The position numbers and the translations under genes are program-made. A stretch of 64,000 nucleotides of DNA from positions 5,394,001-5,458,000 of the forward strand of contig NZ_VIVK01000001.1 in the NCBI RefSeq assembly GCF_007828865.1, written 5' to 3'. Of the stretch, positions 50,844 through 60,127 are shown one piece after another; within the stretch, counting starts at the first letter, position 1; each line of letters opens with the position of its first letter. The notes below the pieces were generated by a model that was given only the letters and a program-made list of their open reading frames with translations, ran no database searches and was not told the DNA's origin. Source of the DNA: Kribbella amoyensis (GTDB lineage Bacteria > Actinomycetota > Actinomycetes > Propionibacteriales > Kribbellaceae).

Positions 50844-52406
50844 CTAACTCTCCGCCGGGTACGCGAGGTGGGTCGGGCGGGGCCGGCCGCGGAGCGTGGT
50901 CTTCTCGGCGGGCCGCCAGTTCGGCGCTTCCTCGGGGTCGGCCTTCTCCACCGCGGTCATCGACGCGATCAGGTGCTGCGTGGTCGTCTTCGCCAGGTCG
51001 CTGAGCCGGGCGGCCTCGTTGACCGGGTCGCCGATCACGGTGTACTCGTGCCGGCGGACGTCGCCGACCGTGCCGGCGACGACGATGCCGGCCGTGACCC
51101 CGATCCCGGCTGTTGCTTCCGGCAACTCGTCGGCGAGGCGGGTCGCGAGGGCCCGGCCGGTCCGTAGCGCGCTGCCGGCCGCGTCGGGGAGTTCGGCCGG
51201 GGCGCCGAAGACGGCGAGGACGGCGTCGCCGGCGAACTTGTTCACGAAGCCGCCGTGCCGGTCGACCTCGTCCACCACGACGGCGAAGAAGCGGTTGAGC
51301 AGCTCGACGACCTCGGCCGGGGGACGGGCGGCCGCGATCTTGGTCGAGCCGGCCAGGTCGACGAACAGCACCGCCACGAACCGTTCCTGGCCGCCGAGCG
51401 AGTCCTTGTCGAGAGCTTCGCGGACCACCTCGGTCCCGACGTACCGGCCGAAGAGGTCGTGGAGGCGTTCGCGCTCGGCCAGGCCGACGGCCATCCGGTT
51501 GAACCCGGCCTGCAGGGACCCGAGCTCGGTACCGTCGAAAACCGGGATCCGGACGTCGAGGTCACCGTCGCCGATCACGGTGAGTGCCAACCGGACCGAG
51601 CGGACCGGCGCGACGACCGAGCGTGCGGAGAGCATCGTGAGCAGCCAGCCGCAGACCAGGACCACGGTGCCGAGGACGAGGATGATCACCGAGAGCCGGG
51701 TCGCGGACACGTCCTTCTCGATCAGGGCGAGCACAGCCGTCAGCATCAGGCCGAGCACCGGTACGGCGGATCCGACAGCCCAGAAGAAGACCGTCCGCGC
51801 CTTGAGCCCGGCGGCGAGCAGGCGGCGGGGCGGCGGCTGGTCGAGCAGGGCGCGCGCAGCGATCGGGCGGAGCGCGAACTCGGTCAGCAGGTACGACGCG
51901 GTACAGGTGACGATGCCGCCGTCCAGGGTGGTGACCAGGACCCGCAGCACGCTCTCCGGCTGCAGGAACGCGGTCAGCACACTGAAGAACACGGTGGCGA
52001 TGAACCAGAGCAGGACCTCGATCATCGTCAGCCGGAACGGCAGTTGCAGGGTCGCGATCTGCTCGTTGCGGGTGGCCGGGCGACCCTCGAGGACCCAGTT
52101 GGTGACGCGGAGCGCGAGCCGGGTGCTCCAGACCGCGCCGATCAGCAGGGCGGCGAGGAAGTACGCCGGGAAGGCGACGGTCCGGATCAGGACCAGGTCG
52201 TCGGTGGCCGACGGGCCGGGCAGGACGAAGACGGCCAGCACGAAGACGACGATCGCGCCGATCACGTTGGTACCGATGGAGAAGGTGGTGAGCAGGGTCT
52301 GGACGCGGATCCGGAGCGCCCGCGGACTCTGGTCGGCCGGACCGAGCAACCAGGAACCGAACGGCCGGCGGCGCAGCGCCACCTCGGGGCGACCCTCGGG
52401 CATCAT
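50844..52406 (-). CDS. Membrane class III adenylate/guanylate cyclase with HAMP domain
   Basis: A 520-residue signalling enzyme. Six membrane helices (residues 30-275) are followed by a HAMP linker (SARSVVAPVRSVRLALTVIGDGDLDVRIPV) and a C-terminal class III cyclase domain. Catalytic features are a first metal Asp in VLFVDLAGSTKIA, FVNKFAGDAVLAVFG with substrate Lys and second metal Asp, and IGDPVNEAARLSDLAK with transition-state Asn/Arg. The architecture matches mycobacterial Rv1318c-1320c-type adenylate cyclases. The start is one of two adjacent ATGs. It probably makes cAMP in response to an unknown membrane signal. Confidence 0.92.
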   Translation of the reverse strand: MMPEGRPEVALRRRPFGSWLLGPADQSPRALRIRVQTLLTTFSIGTNVIGAIVVFVLAVFVLPGPSATDDLVLIRTVAFPAYFLAALLIGAVWSTRLALRVTNWVLEGRPATRNEQIATLQLPFRLTMIEVLLWFIATVFFSVLTAFLQPESVLRVLVTTLDGGIVTCTASYLLTEFALRPIAARALLDQPPPRRLLAAGLKARTVFFWAVGSAVPVLGLMLTAVLALIEKDVSATRLSVIILVLGTVVLVCGWLLTMLSARSVVAPVRSVRLALTVIGDGDLDVRIPVFDGTELGSLQAGFNRMAVGLAERERLHDLFGRYVGTEVVREALDKDSLGGQERFVAVLFVDLAGSTKIAAARPPAEVVELLNRFFAVVVDEVDRHGGFVNKFAGDAVLAVFGAPAELPDAAGSALRTGRALATRLADELPEATAGIGVTAGIVVAGTVGDVRRHEYTVIGDPVNEAARLSDLAKTTTQHLIASMTAVEKADPEEAPNWRPAEKTTLRGRPRPTHLAYPAES

Positions 52407-52492
52407 GCCCCCAGTCTGGTGGACCGGCTCGTACGCTCCGCAACCGGCTCGCCACAGCGTTCGTGACGGCGTTCGGGGTTTCGGCGGTCCGT

Positions 52493-52498
52493 TAGCGT
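52493..52498 (+). promoter_or_regulatory. Leaderless -10 box of the CapA-like gene
   Basis: TAGCGT ends 6 nt before the ATG at 52505. Confidence 0.55.
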
Positions 52499-52504
52499 GA
52501 CGGT

Positions 52505-53884
52505 ATGGCAGGGCGGGCTCGGGCTTTGCTGGTCCTGGGGTGCTGCGGTGCCCTGGCTGCAGCGTGCTCCGATGGACGCGGGCCAGAGCCGGGCGGAGTG
52601 CCGACAGCTGGGGCATCCAGCGAGCCGGTAGCCAGTCATCGGCCGTCGCCCAGGCCGACGGGGTCGACGGTGGAGAGCAGCGAGCCGTTGGCGCTCGTGG
52701 TTCATCCGACGCGGGCCGAACAGGATCTCGATCTGGCCACCGCCCGGCGGATCGCTGATGGGGCGGTCAGTTCGTGGCGGGGATTCCGGGTGGTCCGGGA
52801 CGTCCGGGCCGTGGAGCGCTCTGCTGGAGCGCTTGCCGTGGTGCCGACCTCAAGAGTGGGGCCTTCGGTCCGGCCGCTCACGGTTGGTGGGGTGGATCCG
52901 TTCGACGAGCCGGCGCGGTACCCGTTGCGGATCAAGGGGCCACAGCCACCCGCCCAGGTCGTGGCGATGACTGCCGGTGGGGACTTAATGCTCGGGAGGA
53001 GGGTCGGAGCGGCTTCGGCGCGAGCCGGCGACGTCTCCCGGCCGTTGCGCGCGATCGGGCCGCGGCTGAAGGCCCCTGATCTCACCGTGGTGAATCTCGA
53101 GAGCACGCTCTCCACAGCGGGTGAGCCACAACAAGGCGGTGATTCCTTCGCGGCTCCGCCTGGCGTGGTCGCCGGACTGCGGGACGTCGGCATCGATGTG
53201 GTCTCGCTGGCCAACAATCACACCGGGGACTTCCAGCGACGCGCTCTCGTCGAGACCGTGCGGCTGGTGAAGGCGGGCGGGCTGCAGCCGGTCGGTGCCG
53301 GGAGCAATCTCCAGGAGGCGGCCCGTCCGGTGATCGTCACGCGGGACGGGGTCCGGTTCGGGTTCCTGGCCTTCAACGCGATCGGTGAGACGCCGCGGGC
53401 CACGGCGACCACCCCCGGTGTGGTCGAGGTGCGCATGCCGCCGAGGACGGGGCCGCTCAACCAGGGCGACCTCGCCGCGGTCACCAGGGCGATCCGGGCA
53501 CTCAAGACCTCGGTCGACGTGGTCGCGGTGCTGCCGCACTGGGGTCAGCAGTACACCCACGACCCGGTACCGGCGCAGCGGGCGGTAGCGGCAGCGCTGA
53601 CCACCGCGGGTGCGGATCTGGTGATCGGTGGGCACCCGCATTGGGTCCAGGCGGTGGAGTTCCCGGCGGGCAAGGTGGTCGCTCACTCGCTGGGCAACCT
53701 CGTGTTCGACATGGACTTCGCGCAGCAGACCCGGGAGGGGGTCCTGCTGGAGCTCACCTACTGGGGCAAGACGTTGAAGGCCGCGCGCCTCACGCCGTAC
53801 GTGATCGGGGCCGACTTCGGCCCGCGCGTGGTCACGGGGACGAGGGCGGAGCAGATCCTTGCCGACCTCCGCTCAGCCCGTTAG
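52505..53884 (+). CDS. CapA family lipoprotein (PGA_cap metallophosphatase fold)
   Basis: A 459-residue exported lipoprotein with lipobox LAAAC (C21) and a Pro/Ser-rich linker to about residue 60. The CapA/PGA_cap domain is at about 155-440: TAGGDLMLGRRV, VVNLESTLS, VSLANNHTGDF, VVAVLPHWGQQY and VIGGHPHWVQAVEF are the metal-binding motifs of the metallophosphatase fold. CapA proteins take part in poly-gamma-glutamate capsule synthesis, but many actinobacterial homologues are uncharacterised. Its 3' end overlaps the convergent M28 gene by 12 bp. Confidence 0.9.
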   Translation: MAGRARALLVLGCCGALAAACSDGRGPEPGGVPTAGASSEPVASHRPSPRPTGSTVESSEPLALVVHPTRAEQDLDLATARRIADGAVSSWRGFRVVRDVRAVERSAGALAVVPTSRVGPSVRPLTVGGVDPFDEPARYPLRIKGPQPPAQVVAMTAGGDLMLGRRVGAASARAGDVSRPLRAIGPRLKAPDLTVVNLESTLSTAGEPQQGGDSFAAPPGVVAGLRDVGIDVVSLANNHTGDFQRRALVETVRLVKAGGLQPVGAGSNLQEAARPVIVTRDGVRFGFLAFNAIGETPRATATTPGVVEVRMPPRTGPLNQGDLAAVTRAIRALKTSVDVVAVLPHWGQQYTHDPVPAQRAVAAALTTAGADLVIGGHPHWVQAVEFPAGKVVAHSLGNLVFDMDFAQQTREGVLLELTYWGKTLKAARLTPYVIGADFGPRVVTGTRAEQILADLRSAR

Positions 53885-54850
53885 GAGCCATCCGGACGCT
53901 ACGCGGCCCATCCGTTCGAGCTGGGCCGGGTCCACGACGCCGGGGAGGTCACGGGCGCTGTGGTACTCCGCGTAGGGGGTACTGCCGAGCCGCACGCCGG
54001 GGAGGCCGGCGCGGACGAAGGACCAGTGGTCGCTCGACCTGTTCACGCATACCCGGCTCCGTACGCCGAGTCGGGCCGCGACCGCGCGGACCTGGGTGCG
54101 CAGCGCGAGCTGATCGGGGGAGCCCGCGCAGATCGGGACGACGGCGCCTACGCCTACTCGGTCCAGGGAGACCATGCCACGCAGCGCTGTCCGGTGAGCC
54201 TGCGGGAGGGACGCGACGTACGCGCGGGAGCCGTAGTGGTGGCGGCTGTCGCCGGGGCCGCGTGGTTCCTCGGCGCCGAAGGCGATGAACGCGGTGGGGA
54301 AGCGGGTCGGGCGGTCCCGGTGGAGTCTCGCGGTCTCCAGGAGGACGGCGATACCGGAGGCGTTGTCCTCGGCGCCCGGTGCTTGAGGGACGGTGTCCAG
54401 GTGGGCGCCGACGATCCGGTGTGGCGCGGCGGGGTCGAAGCCGGGGCGGGTGGCGATCAGGTTCCAGGACGTGCCGGCGCGGACGGGGATGCCCCAGGAG
54501 GTTCCGGCGGGGACCGGGACCGGCTGGCGGCGCGTTTGGTACCCGGCGGCACGGAACTGTTGTTCGAGCCAGCCGAGCGCGGCCCGGTACGCGGTACTGG
54601 TCCCCTCGCGCGGGCCGATCCCGGCGAGGTGGCGCACGGTCGTCAGTGCCGCCGCCCGGTCGAAGCTGCGAGGGGCGGTGCTCGACGGGGAAGGGACCGT
54701 CGGCGGCGGTGTCACCGTGGGTGAAGGCAGGAAAGACGCTGAGGGCGTTGGTGGGGAAGGCGGGGGCTCAGCTTCGGGTGGGCTGCTGGTGCAGGCGGTG
54801 GTGGCCAGCAGGGACAGCAGCGTGGCCAGGGCTGGAGTGGCGGCCCGCAT
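53873..54850 (-). CDS. M28 family metallopeptidase lipoprotein
   Basis: A 325-residue exported peptidase with lipobox LATTAC (C20) and a long Pro/Ser/Thr linker (residues 22-62). The M28 zinc site is visible as VGAHLDTVPQAPGAEDNASG (His, Asp), FGAEEPRG (general base and ligand Glu) and SLDRVG with a C-terminal YAEYHSARDLPG. It would act as an aminopeptidase at the outer face of the membrane. CAGGAT lies 6 nt before the ATG, a possible leaderless -10. Confidence 0.9.
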   Translation of the reverse strand: MRAATPALATLLSLLATTACTSSPPEAEPPPSPPTPSASFLPSPTVTPPPTVPSPSSTAPRSFDRAAALTTVRHLAGIGPREGTSTAYRAALGWLEQQFRAAGYQTRRQPVPVPAGTSWGIPVRAGTSWNLIATRPGFDPAAPHRIVGAHLDTVPQAPGAEDNASGIAVLLETARLHRDRPTRFPTAFIAFGAEEPRGPGDSRHHYGSRAYVASLPQAHRTALRGMVSLDRVGVGAVVPICAGSPDQLALRTQVRAVAARLGVRSRVCVNRSSDHWSFVRAGLPGVRLGSTPYAEYHSARDLPGVVDPAQLERMGRVASGWLLTG

Positions 54851-54927
54851 ACCTCCATCCTGCCCAGGACACCCAAGCCGAGGTGGGCTGGGTTGGCACG
54901 GTGCTGCCGGTGGCCCTGATTGGTCGC

Positions 54928-54954
54928 TTGATTCATCGGATGTGTGGGTAGTGT
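54928..54954 (+). promoter_or_regulatory. Candidate promoter of the M1 aminopeptidase gene
   Basis: TTGATT (54928-54933) and TAGTGT (54949-54954) are separated by 15 bp, slightly short. The leader to GTG 54987 would be about 25 nt and contains the ribosome site. Confidence 0.4.
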
Positions 54955-54986
54955 CTGCGGACCACCTCTGCTTTCGGGAGCCTCCT

Positions 54987-56762
54987 GTGACGCACGACCG
55001 CCACTCCTATGCCGAACCTGCCCTGGTCCGGACCACCCACCTCGCGCTGGAGCTCGAGCTGGACTTCGACGCCAAGGTCGTGGCCGGGAGTGCCACCCAT
55101 ACGCTCGCCTGGACCAGTCCGGGTGAGCGCCTGGTCCTGGACACCCGCGACATCACGGTCACGGCCGTGGACGGCGCGACCTCGGACGGCTGGGAGCCGC
55201 TGGAGTTCAGCCTCGCGCTGCCGGACGAGGAGCTCGGGTCCGCGCTGACGATCCGTACCGCGGGCCACGAGCAGGTCCGGGTGAGCTACCGGACGGCGCC
55301 CACGGCAACGGGTCTGCAGTGGCTGGAGCCGTCGATGACGGCGGGCGGGTTGTTGCCGTTCATGTTCAGCCAGTCGCAGGCGATCCACGCGCGCAGCTGG
55401 GTACCGGTGCAGGACACGCCGAGCGTCCGGTTCAGCTACGCGGCGCACGTGACCGCTCCGCCCGAGCTGATGGTGCTGATGAGCGCGGACAACGGCACCG
55501 AGTCCCGCCGGACCGGGTCCTACGACGTGGTGATGCCGGAGCCGATCCCGTCGTACCTGCTGGCGATCGCGGCCGGTGACCTGGTGTTCGAGCCGACCGG
55601 GGAGCGGTCCGGGGTGTGGGCCGAGCCGGAGATGGCGAAGCGGGCCGCCGCGGAGTTCTCCGACACCGAGGAGATGATGCGGGTCACCGAGGCGCTGTTC
55701 GGCCCGTACCGCTGGGGCCGGTACGACCTGCTGGTGCTGCCGCCGTCGTTCCCGTACGGCGGGATGGAGAACCCGCGGATGACGTTCGCGACCCCGACCG
55801 TGGTGATCGGGGACAAGTCGCTGGTGAACGTGATCGCGCACGAGCTGGCGCACAGCTGGTCCGGCAACCTGGTCACCCAGGACAGCTGGGACGACATCTG
55901 GCTGAACGAGGGCTTCACGTCGTACGTGGAGAACCGCATCGTCGAGGCGGTGTACGGCACCGAGACCGCGGTGATGGAGACCGCGATCAAGCAGCACTCC
56001 ACCGCCAAGCTGGAGCCGTTCACGCCGGCACAGCTCGTGGTGGAGCTGCCGGGCCTCAACCACGGCACCGAGTACCACGGCACCACCGGGCTCGGTCCGC
56101 TCAAGGGATCCTGGTTCCTGTCGTGGCTGGAGGAGCGGTTCGGGCGGGACGTGTTCGACCCGTTCCTGCAGGGGTACTTCGACCGGTTCGCGTTCCGCAG
56201 CATCAACTCGACCGACTTCGTCCAGCATCTCCACGAGCACCTGCTCACGCCGCACCCGGACGTGGTGACCGCGGCAGAGGTCGCCGCCTGGCTGGACGAG
56301 CCGGGGATTCCGGCGTTCGCGCAGCGGGCCGAGTCGGCGCGGTTCACCGCCGTGGACGAGGCACGCGACACGTGGCTCCGTACGGGTGAGCTGCCGAGTG
56401 GTGGGAAGAGCTGGACTACGCAGGAGTGGCTCCGCTTCCTTGACGCGGCCCCGGACCAGCTGAGCGTCATCCAGTTGCAGCAGCTCGACCGCGAGTTCAC
56501 CTTGACCGGCACGGCGAACGGTGAGATCGCCCGCCGCTGGTACTCGATCGCGGCCACCAGCGAGTACATCGCGGCGTACGACGAGCTGGCCGGCTTCCTG
56601 ACGCGGGTGGGCCGGATGAAGCTGGTCCTGCCCGTCTACAAGGCGCTGAGCGCGACGGACGAGGGGCGCGCGTTCGCCGCAGAGGTGTTCGCCGCGGCGA
56701 AGCCCGGGTACCACCCGATCACGACAGCGGCCGTGCAGAAGATCCTCGGGTCAGGAACGTGA
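54987..56762 (+). CDS. M1 family aminopeptidase (leukotriene A4 hydrolase-like)
   Basis: A 591-residue zinc aminopeptidase. The N-terminal beta domain spans residues 1-195. The substrate-amine motif is GGMEN (258-262), zinc motif HELAH (285-289) with third ligand E308 (NEGF), and a catalytic Tyr is expected near residue 370. The C-terminal 180 residues resemble the armadillo-like LTA4 hydrolase domain. There is no signal peptide, so it is cytoplasmic. GTG 54987 has GGGAG 6 nt upstream. Confidence 0.93.
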   Translation: MTHDRHSYAEPALVRTTHLALELELDFDAKVVAGSATHTLAWTSPGERLVLDTRDITVTAVDGATSDGWEPLEFSLALPDEELGSALTIRTAGHEQVRVSYRTAPTATGLQWLEPSMTAGGLLPFMFSQSQAIHARSWVPVQDTPSVRFSYAAHVTAPPELMVLMSADNGTESRRTGSYDVVMPEPIPSYLLAIAAGDLVFEPTGERSGVWAEPEMAKRAAAEFSDTEEMMRVTEALFGPYRWGRYDLLVLPPSFPYGGMENPRMTFATPTVVIGDKSLVNVIAHELAHSWSGNLVTQDSWDDIWLNEGFTSYVENRIVEAVYGTETAVMETAIKQHSTAKLEPFTPAQLVVELPGLNHGTEYHGTTGLGPLKGSWFLSWLEERFGRDVFDPFLQGYFDRFAFRSINSTDFVQHLHEHLLTPHPDVVTAAEVAAWLDEPGIPAFAQRAESARFTAVDEARDTWLRTGELPSGGKSWTTQEWLRFLDAAPDQLSVIQLQQLDREFTLTGTANGEIARRWYSIAATSEYIAAYDELAGFLTRVGRMKLVLPVYKALSATDEGRAFAAEVFAAAKPGYHPITTAAVQKILGSGT

Positions 56763-56790
56763 CGACGGACCGCTGAAACGACACTGGACG

Positions 56791-57855
56791 TCAGCTCCGG
56801 GTCGCCTGTCTCGCCGGTCGGGTGCGGGGGCGGCGCCGGACCCGCTGTAGGCCCATGGTGCTCTCCCGCGGAAGCAGGGTGAATCCGGCCTTCACCCGAC
56901 GGCGGGCGGCCGCTGAGTCACCCTCGATCCGTTCGACCAGCATGCGGACTGCTTCGGCAGCGATCTGTTGCTTGTCCGGAACGATGGTGGACAGCGTCGG
57001 GGTGATGGTGGCACCGGCGGCGATGCCGTCGACTCCGATCACCGCGATGTCGTCCGGGACGCGATAGCCCTGCTCGTACAGCCGGCGCATCGCGACCAGC
57101 GCGAGTTCGTCGTTGAAGCAGAAGATCGCGTCGATCGGCTCCGGCAGGTCGAGCAGTGCGTCGGTCGCCACCCTCGGGTCCACGCCGTGCGGCCGGTCGA
57201 CGTCGACGACCAGGGCAGGGTCGAACTCCAGACCGGCCGCGGCGAGCGCGCGCTTGTAGCCGTCCAGGCGGATCTTGCTGACCACGCCACCGGTGTTGCT
57301 GGGCAGGCTTCGCAGGACACCGATCCGCTGACGGCCGATCGACAGCAGGTGTTCGGTGGCTGCCTCTCCGACCGCCCGGCTGTCCACCGCGACGCTGTCC
57401 ACTCCGTTGGAGACCCGCTCGCCGAGCAGCACCAGCGGCGTGGTGTCCTCCCGCCTGCGCAGGTCTGTCGCACCCAGTTGCCACGGACACAGGATCATCC
57501 CGTCGATGAGCTGGGTACGAAACCCCTCGGCCACGGTCTGCTCGCGGGTCAGGTCGCCGTACGTGCAGTCGATCAGCACCGTGAGCTCGTGCTGCTCGGC
57601 CTCCCTGACGATCAGGTGTGCCAGCTCGCTGAAGTACGGACCGCGGACCGAGGGCAGGGCCAGCGCGATCATCCCGGACCGTCCCCGACGCAGGGTGCGG
57701 GCCGAGAGGTTGGGCCGGTAGCCGAGCTCCTCCAGCGCCACCGTCACCTTGGCTCGCAGCGCCGGCGACACGTGTTGGTAGCCGTTGACCACGTTGGACA
57801 CCGTCTTGACGGACACGCCCGCTCGTTCGGCGACATCCTTGAGTCGGGTCCGCAT
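56791..57855 (-). CDS. LacI family transcriptional regulator
   Basis: A 354-residue repressor. The N-terminal HTH (TRLKDVAERAGVSVKTVSNVVNGYQHVSPALRAKV) and hinge helix (NLSARTLRRGRSG) precede a periplasmic-binding-type sugar sensor (IALALPSVRGPYFSEL, FCFNDELALVAMRRL, IAVIGVDGI). It lies 14 bp downstream of the sulfatase gene in the same direction, so the two are probably co-transcribed. Its expected targets are the two matching palindromes at 59989 and 60068, between the sulfatase and glycosidase genes. Confidence 0.94.
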   Translation of the reverse strand: MRTRLKDVAERAGVSVKTVSNVVNGYQHVSPALRAKVTVALEELGYRPNLSARTLRRGRSGMIALALPSVRGPYFSELAHLIVREAEQHELTVLIDCTYGDLTREQTVAEGFRTQLIDGMILCPWQLGATDLRRREDTTPLVLLGERVSNGVDSVAVDSRAVGEAATEHLLSIGRQRIGVLRSLPSNTGGVVSKIRLDGYKRALAAAGLEFDPALVVDVDRPHGVDPRVATDALLDLPEPIDAIFCFNDELALVAMRRLYEQGYRVPDDIAVIGVDGIAAGATITPTLSTIVPDKQQIAAEAVRMLVERIEGDSAAARRRVKAGFTLLPRESTMGLQRVRRRPRTRPARQATRS

Positions 57856-57869
57856 CTGGTCCTCCTCGG

Positions 57870-59879
57870 TCAGGGACGCACCCTCAGCTGGTCGAAGATC
57901 GCGTTCTCGCTCGCGTGCAGGCCGATGCTACCGCCGGTCCGCGGCCTGCCGTCACGCCAGCTGATCGCCTTCGCCTCGTCGACGTACACCTCGATCCGGC
58001 TGCCGGCATGCACGGTTCTCAACCGGTACCGGGTGCCGGCCGTCACCGGTGCGGGCAAGGTGCCATGGGCAACCTCTTTGGCCACCCCGGCCTCGACGCG
58101 GCTGAGCCGCACCTGGTCCGAGCCGGTGACGAGTTCGGTCCGGTAGCCGTTCAGCGTTGTGGCCGCGGGGGAGCCGACCGGCCCGGCCTCGGCCCGCGTG
58201 ACCAGGCCGGCCGACCCGGAACCGGACAACTCCACCTCCACCTCGTTGCTGCTGTCACGGAAGTAGGTCGCCGACGCCGCCACATCCGCAGCGGCATCGG
58301 TGCTCACTGCCAGTCTGGCATCGTCGGTCTGGCGCCATGTCCCCCCGTACGACGCGAATCCGTCCGGTAGTCCCGTCGCCGGTCGGAAGACCTCGAACGG
58401 CTCAGCCACCGGCAGCCGAGTGGCCCAGTCCTGCCAGGTACCGATCAGGCGCCGCTTGTCCTCGCCGTATCGCGGACTGGTCGCCTCGTTGTGCCGCTCG
58501 GTGTGACCGTCAGGGGTTCCGTCGCCGTCGTAGTCGCGATCGAAGTCGTACAGCTGCTCGCTGGTCTCACCGGTCGGGGTCACATCGCGCAGGTACTTGA
58601 GGTCGCCGGCCCGGATCGCCAGCCGGGCGCTGCCCACCGGTGCGCCGCCCTGGACGTTGTCGCCGTAATAGCGCCAGTGCAGGCTGGTGTGAGCGGGCCG
58701 GCCGCTGAGGACGTGCGGGACCAGGTCGACCCCTGGCCGGTCCCCGTCCTGCCACGGCGCGCCCGCGGCCGTCGCGAAGGTGGGCAACAGGTCCAGCGCG
58801 CTCACCATCTCGTTGTACTCGGTACCGGCTGGGATCCGGGCCGGCCAGGCCATCGCGAACGGCACCCGGACGCCGCCCTCGAACGCGGAGTACTTCCGGC
58901 CGTTCAGCGGGCCGGTCTGCCAGTCGTGCTCCGGCCCGTTGTCGGAGGTGAAGGCGACGATGGTGTTGCGGACGTTCGGATCGCTGCTGTGGTTGCCGGT
59001 GATGCCGTCGGCGGCGTCCAGCGCGTCCATCACCCGGCCGACACCCTCGTCGACGATGCGCACCATCTCCTCGTACCGGGCCCGCTCATCCTGGACCGGA
59101 GCCGGCAACGAGCACGCGGTCCGGGTCTGGAGGGGTACATGGGGTGCGTTGTAGGACAGGTACAGGAAGAAGGGATCCTGCTGCGCGGCATGCTGCCCGA
59201 CGAAGTCCGCCCCCTGCTCACTGAACTCGTCGGTGAGGTACTGATCGGGGTCCTGGCTGCGGTAGCGCCCGGCCGCGGCATCCCACGCGAAGGTCGAGTT
59301 GTCGTTCTCCGGGCAGTACTGAGCGAGCCCGGCGAGCACACCGTAGAACTCGTCGAACCCCAACTGGTGCGGCAGGTTCGGCTTGTCCTGCACCTCGTCC
59401 TCACCCATGAACCGGTCGATACCGGACAGGTCCCATTTGCCGACGGCCTTGGTCGAGTACCCCGCGGTCTGCAGTAGCTTGCCCATCGCCGGGCCGGGCG
59501 CGCGGTCGCCGGTCAGATCGGTCGGGAGGCGACGAGCGGAGACGTTGCTGTCCGCGCCCCAGCGCGCCGGGTCGCGGCCGGTCATGAGCCCGAGCCGGGA
59601 CGGCGCGCACACCGGTGCCGCCGCGTAGCCGTCGGTGAAGGTGACACCGGCGTCGGCGAGGGCCGCGAGATGCGGTGTGTCGATGCTGCCGCCGTACAGC
59701 GAGGTGTCGGCGAAACCGAGGTCGTCGGCCAGGATCATGATCACGTTCGGCCTGCCGGGGTCGGCCCCAGGCGCACCGGTGCCGGTCCCCACGCCGGCCG
59801 CCGGGGCGCCGAGGCAGCCCGCCGCGGCGACCAGACCGAGGCCGAGCCCACCGATGATTGCCTTCCTGCGCCGGTTCAT
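57870..59879 (-). CDS. Exported sulfatase (formylglycine-dependent, Cys type)
   Basis: A 669-residue arylsulfatase-family enzyme that would remove sulfate esters, probably from a glycan. The N-terminus MNRRRKAIIGGLGLGLVAAAGC looks like a Tat-style lipoprotein signal with lipidated C22. Metal Asp residues are in LADDLGFADTS. The active-site motif is C91-A-P-S-R, whose Cys must be converted to formylglycine. AFTSDNGPEH completes the metal site. The last 170 residues form a separate beta-sandwich (3-keto-disaccharide hydrolase/DUF1080-like; IEVYVDEAKAISW). It is divergent from the glycosidase gene. Confidence 0.92.
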   Translation of the reverse strand: MNRRRKAIIGGLGLGLVAAAGCLGAPAAGVGTGTGAPGADPGRPNVIMILADDLGFADTSLYGGSIDTPHLAALADAGVTFTDGYAAAPVCAPSRLGLMTGRDPARWGADSNVSARRLPTDLTGDRAPGPAMGKLLQTAGYSTKAVGKWDLSGIDRFMGEDEVQDKPNLPHQLGFDEFYGVLAGLAQYCPENDNSTFAWDAAAGRYRSQDPDQYLTDEFSEQGADFVGQHAAQQDPFFLYLSYNAPHVPLQTRTACSLPAPVQDERARYEEMVRIVDEGVGRVMDALDAADGITGNHSSDPNVRNTIVAFTSDNGPEHDWQTGPLNGRKYSAFEGGVRVPFAMAWPARIPAGTEYNEMVSALDLLPTFATAAGAPWQDGDRPGVDLVPHVLSGRPAHTSLHWRYYGDNVQGGAPVGSARLAIRAGDLKYLRDVTPTGETSEQLYDFDRDYDGDGTPDGHTERHNEATSPRYGEDKRRLIGTWQDWATRLPVAEPFEVFRPATGLPDGFASYGGTWRQTDDARLAVSTDAAADVAASATYFRDSSNEVEVELSGSGSAGLVTRAEAGPVGSPAATTLNGYRTELVTGSDQVRLSRVEAGVAKEVAHGTLPAPVTAGTRYRLRTVHAGSRIEVYVDEAKAISWRDGRPRTGGSIGLHASENAIFDQLRVRP

Positions 59880-59988
59880 CGTCAACTCCTTCGTTCGTTG
59901 CCGCACGGGTCGGAGCCGGCGGCCGTCAGGGCCGGCGCTGGCGTCGCTGCGATTATGCGCGCGGTGCACCAGGGTGTACAGGTCTCGG

Positions 59989-60004
59989 CTTACAACGTAG
60001 TAAA
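59989..60004. promoter_or_regulatory. LacI-type operator 1
   Basis: CTTACAACGTAGTAAA matches the inferred palindrome TTTACAACGTTGTAAA at 14 of 16 positions. It is on the sulfatase side of the divergent region. Confidence 0.6.
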
Positions 60005-60033
60005 TTTCCTTGGCCGACGATCGGTCCGAGCTG

Positions 60034-60063
60034 TTGCGGAGAGCCTGGATCACCTGCTAGACC
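60034..60063 (+). promoter_or_regulatory. Candidate promoter of the glycosidase gene
   Basis: TTGCGG (60034-60039), an 18-bp spacer and TAGACC (60058-60063). Operator 2 begins 4 bp after the -10, at the expected transcription start, so a bound repressor would block initiation. Confidence 0.45.
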
Positions 60064-60067
60064 AGCG

Positions 60068-60083
60068 TTTACAACGTTATCCA
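60068..60083. promoter_or_regulatory. LacI-type operator 2
   Basis: TTTACAACGTTATCCA shares TTTACAACGTT with the inferred consensus TTTACAACGTTGTAAA and decays in its right half. It is on the glycosidase side, 79 bp from operator 1. Confidence 0.55.
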
Positions 60084-60127
60084 GTTTCGGCGACGAACCC
60101 TGTCCAGGTGCCGCCCGAAGGGGAGTC

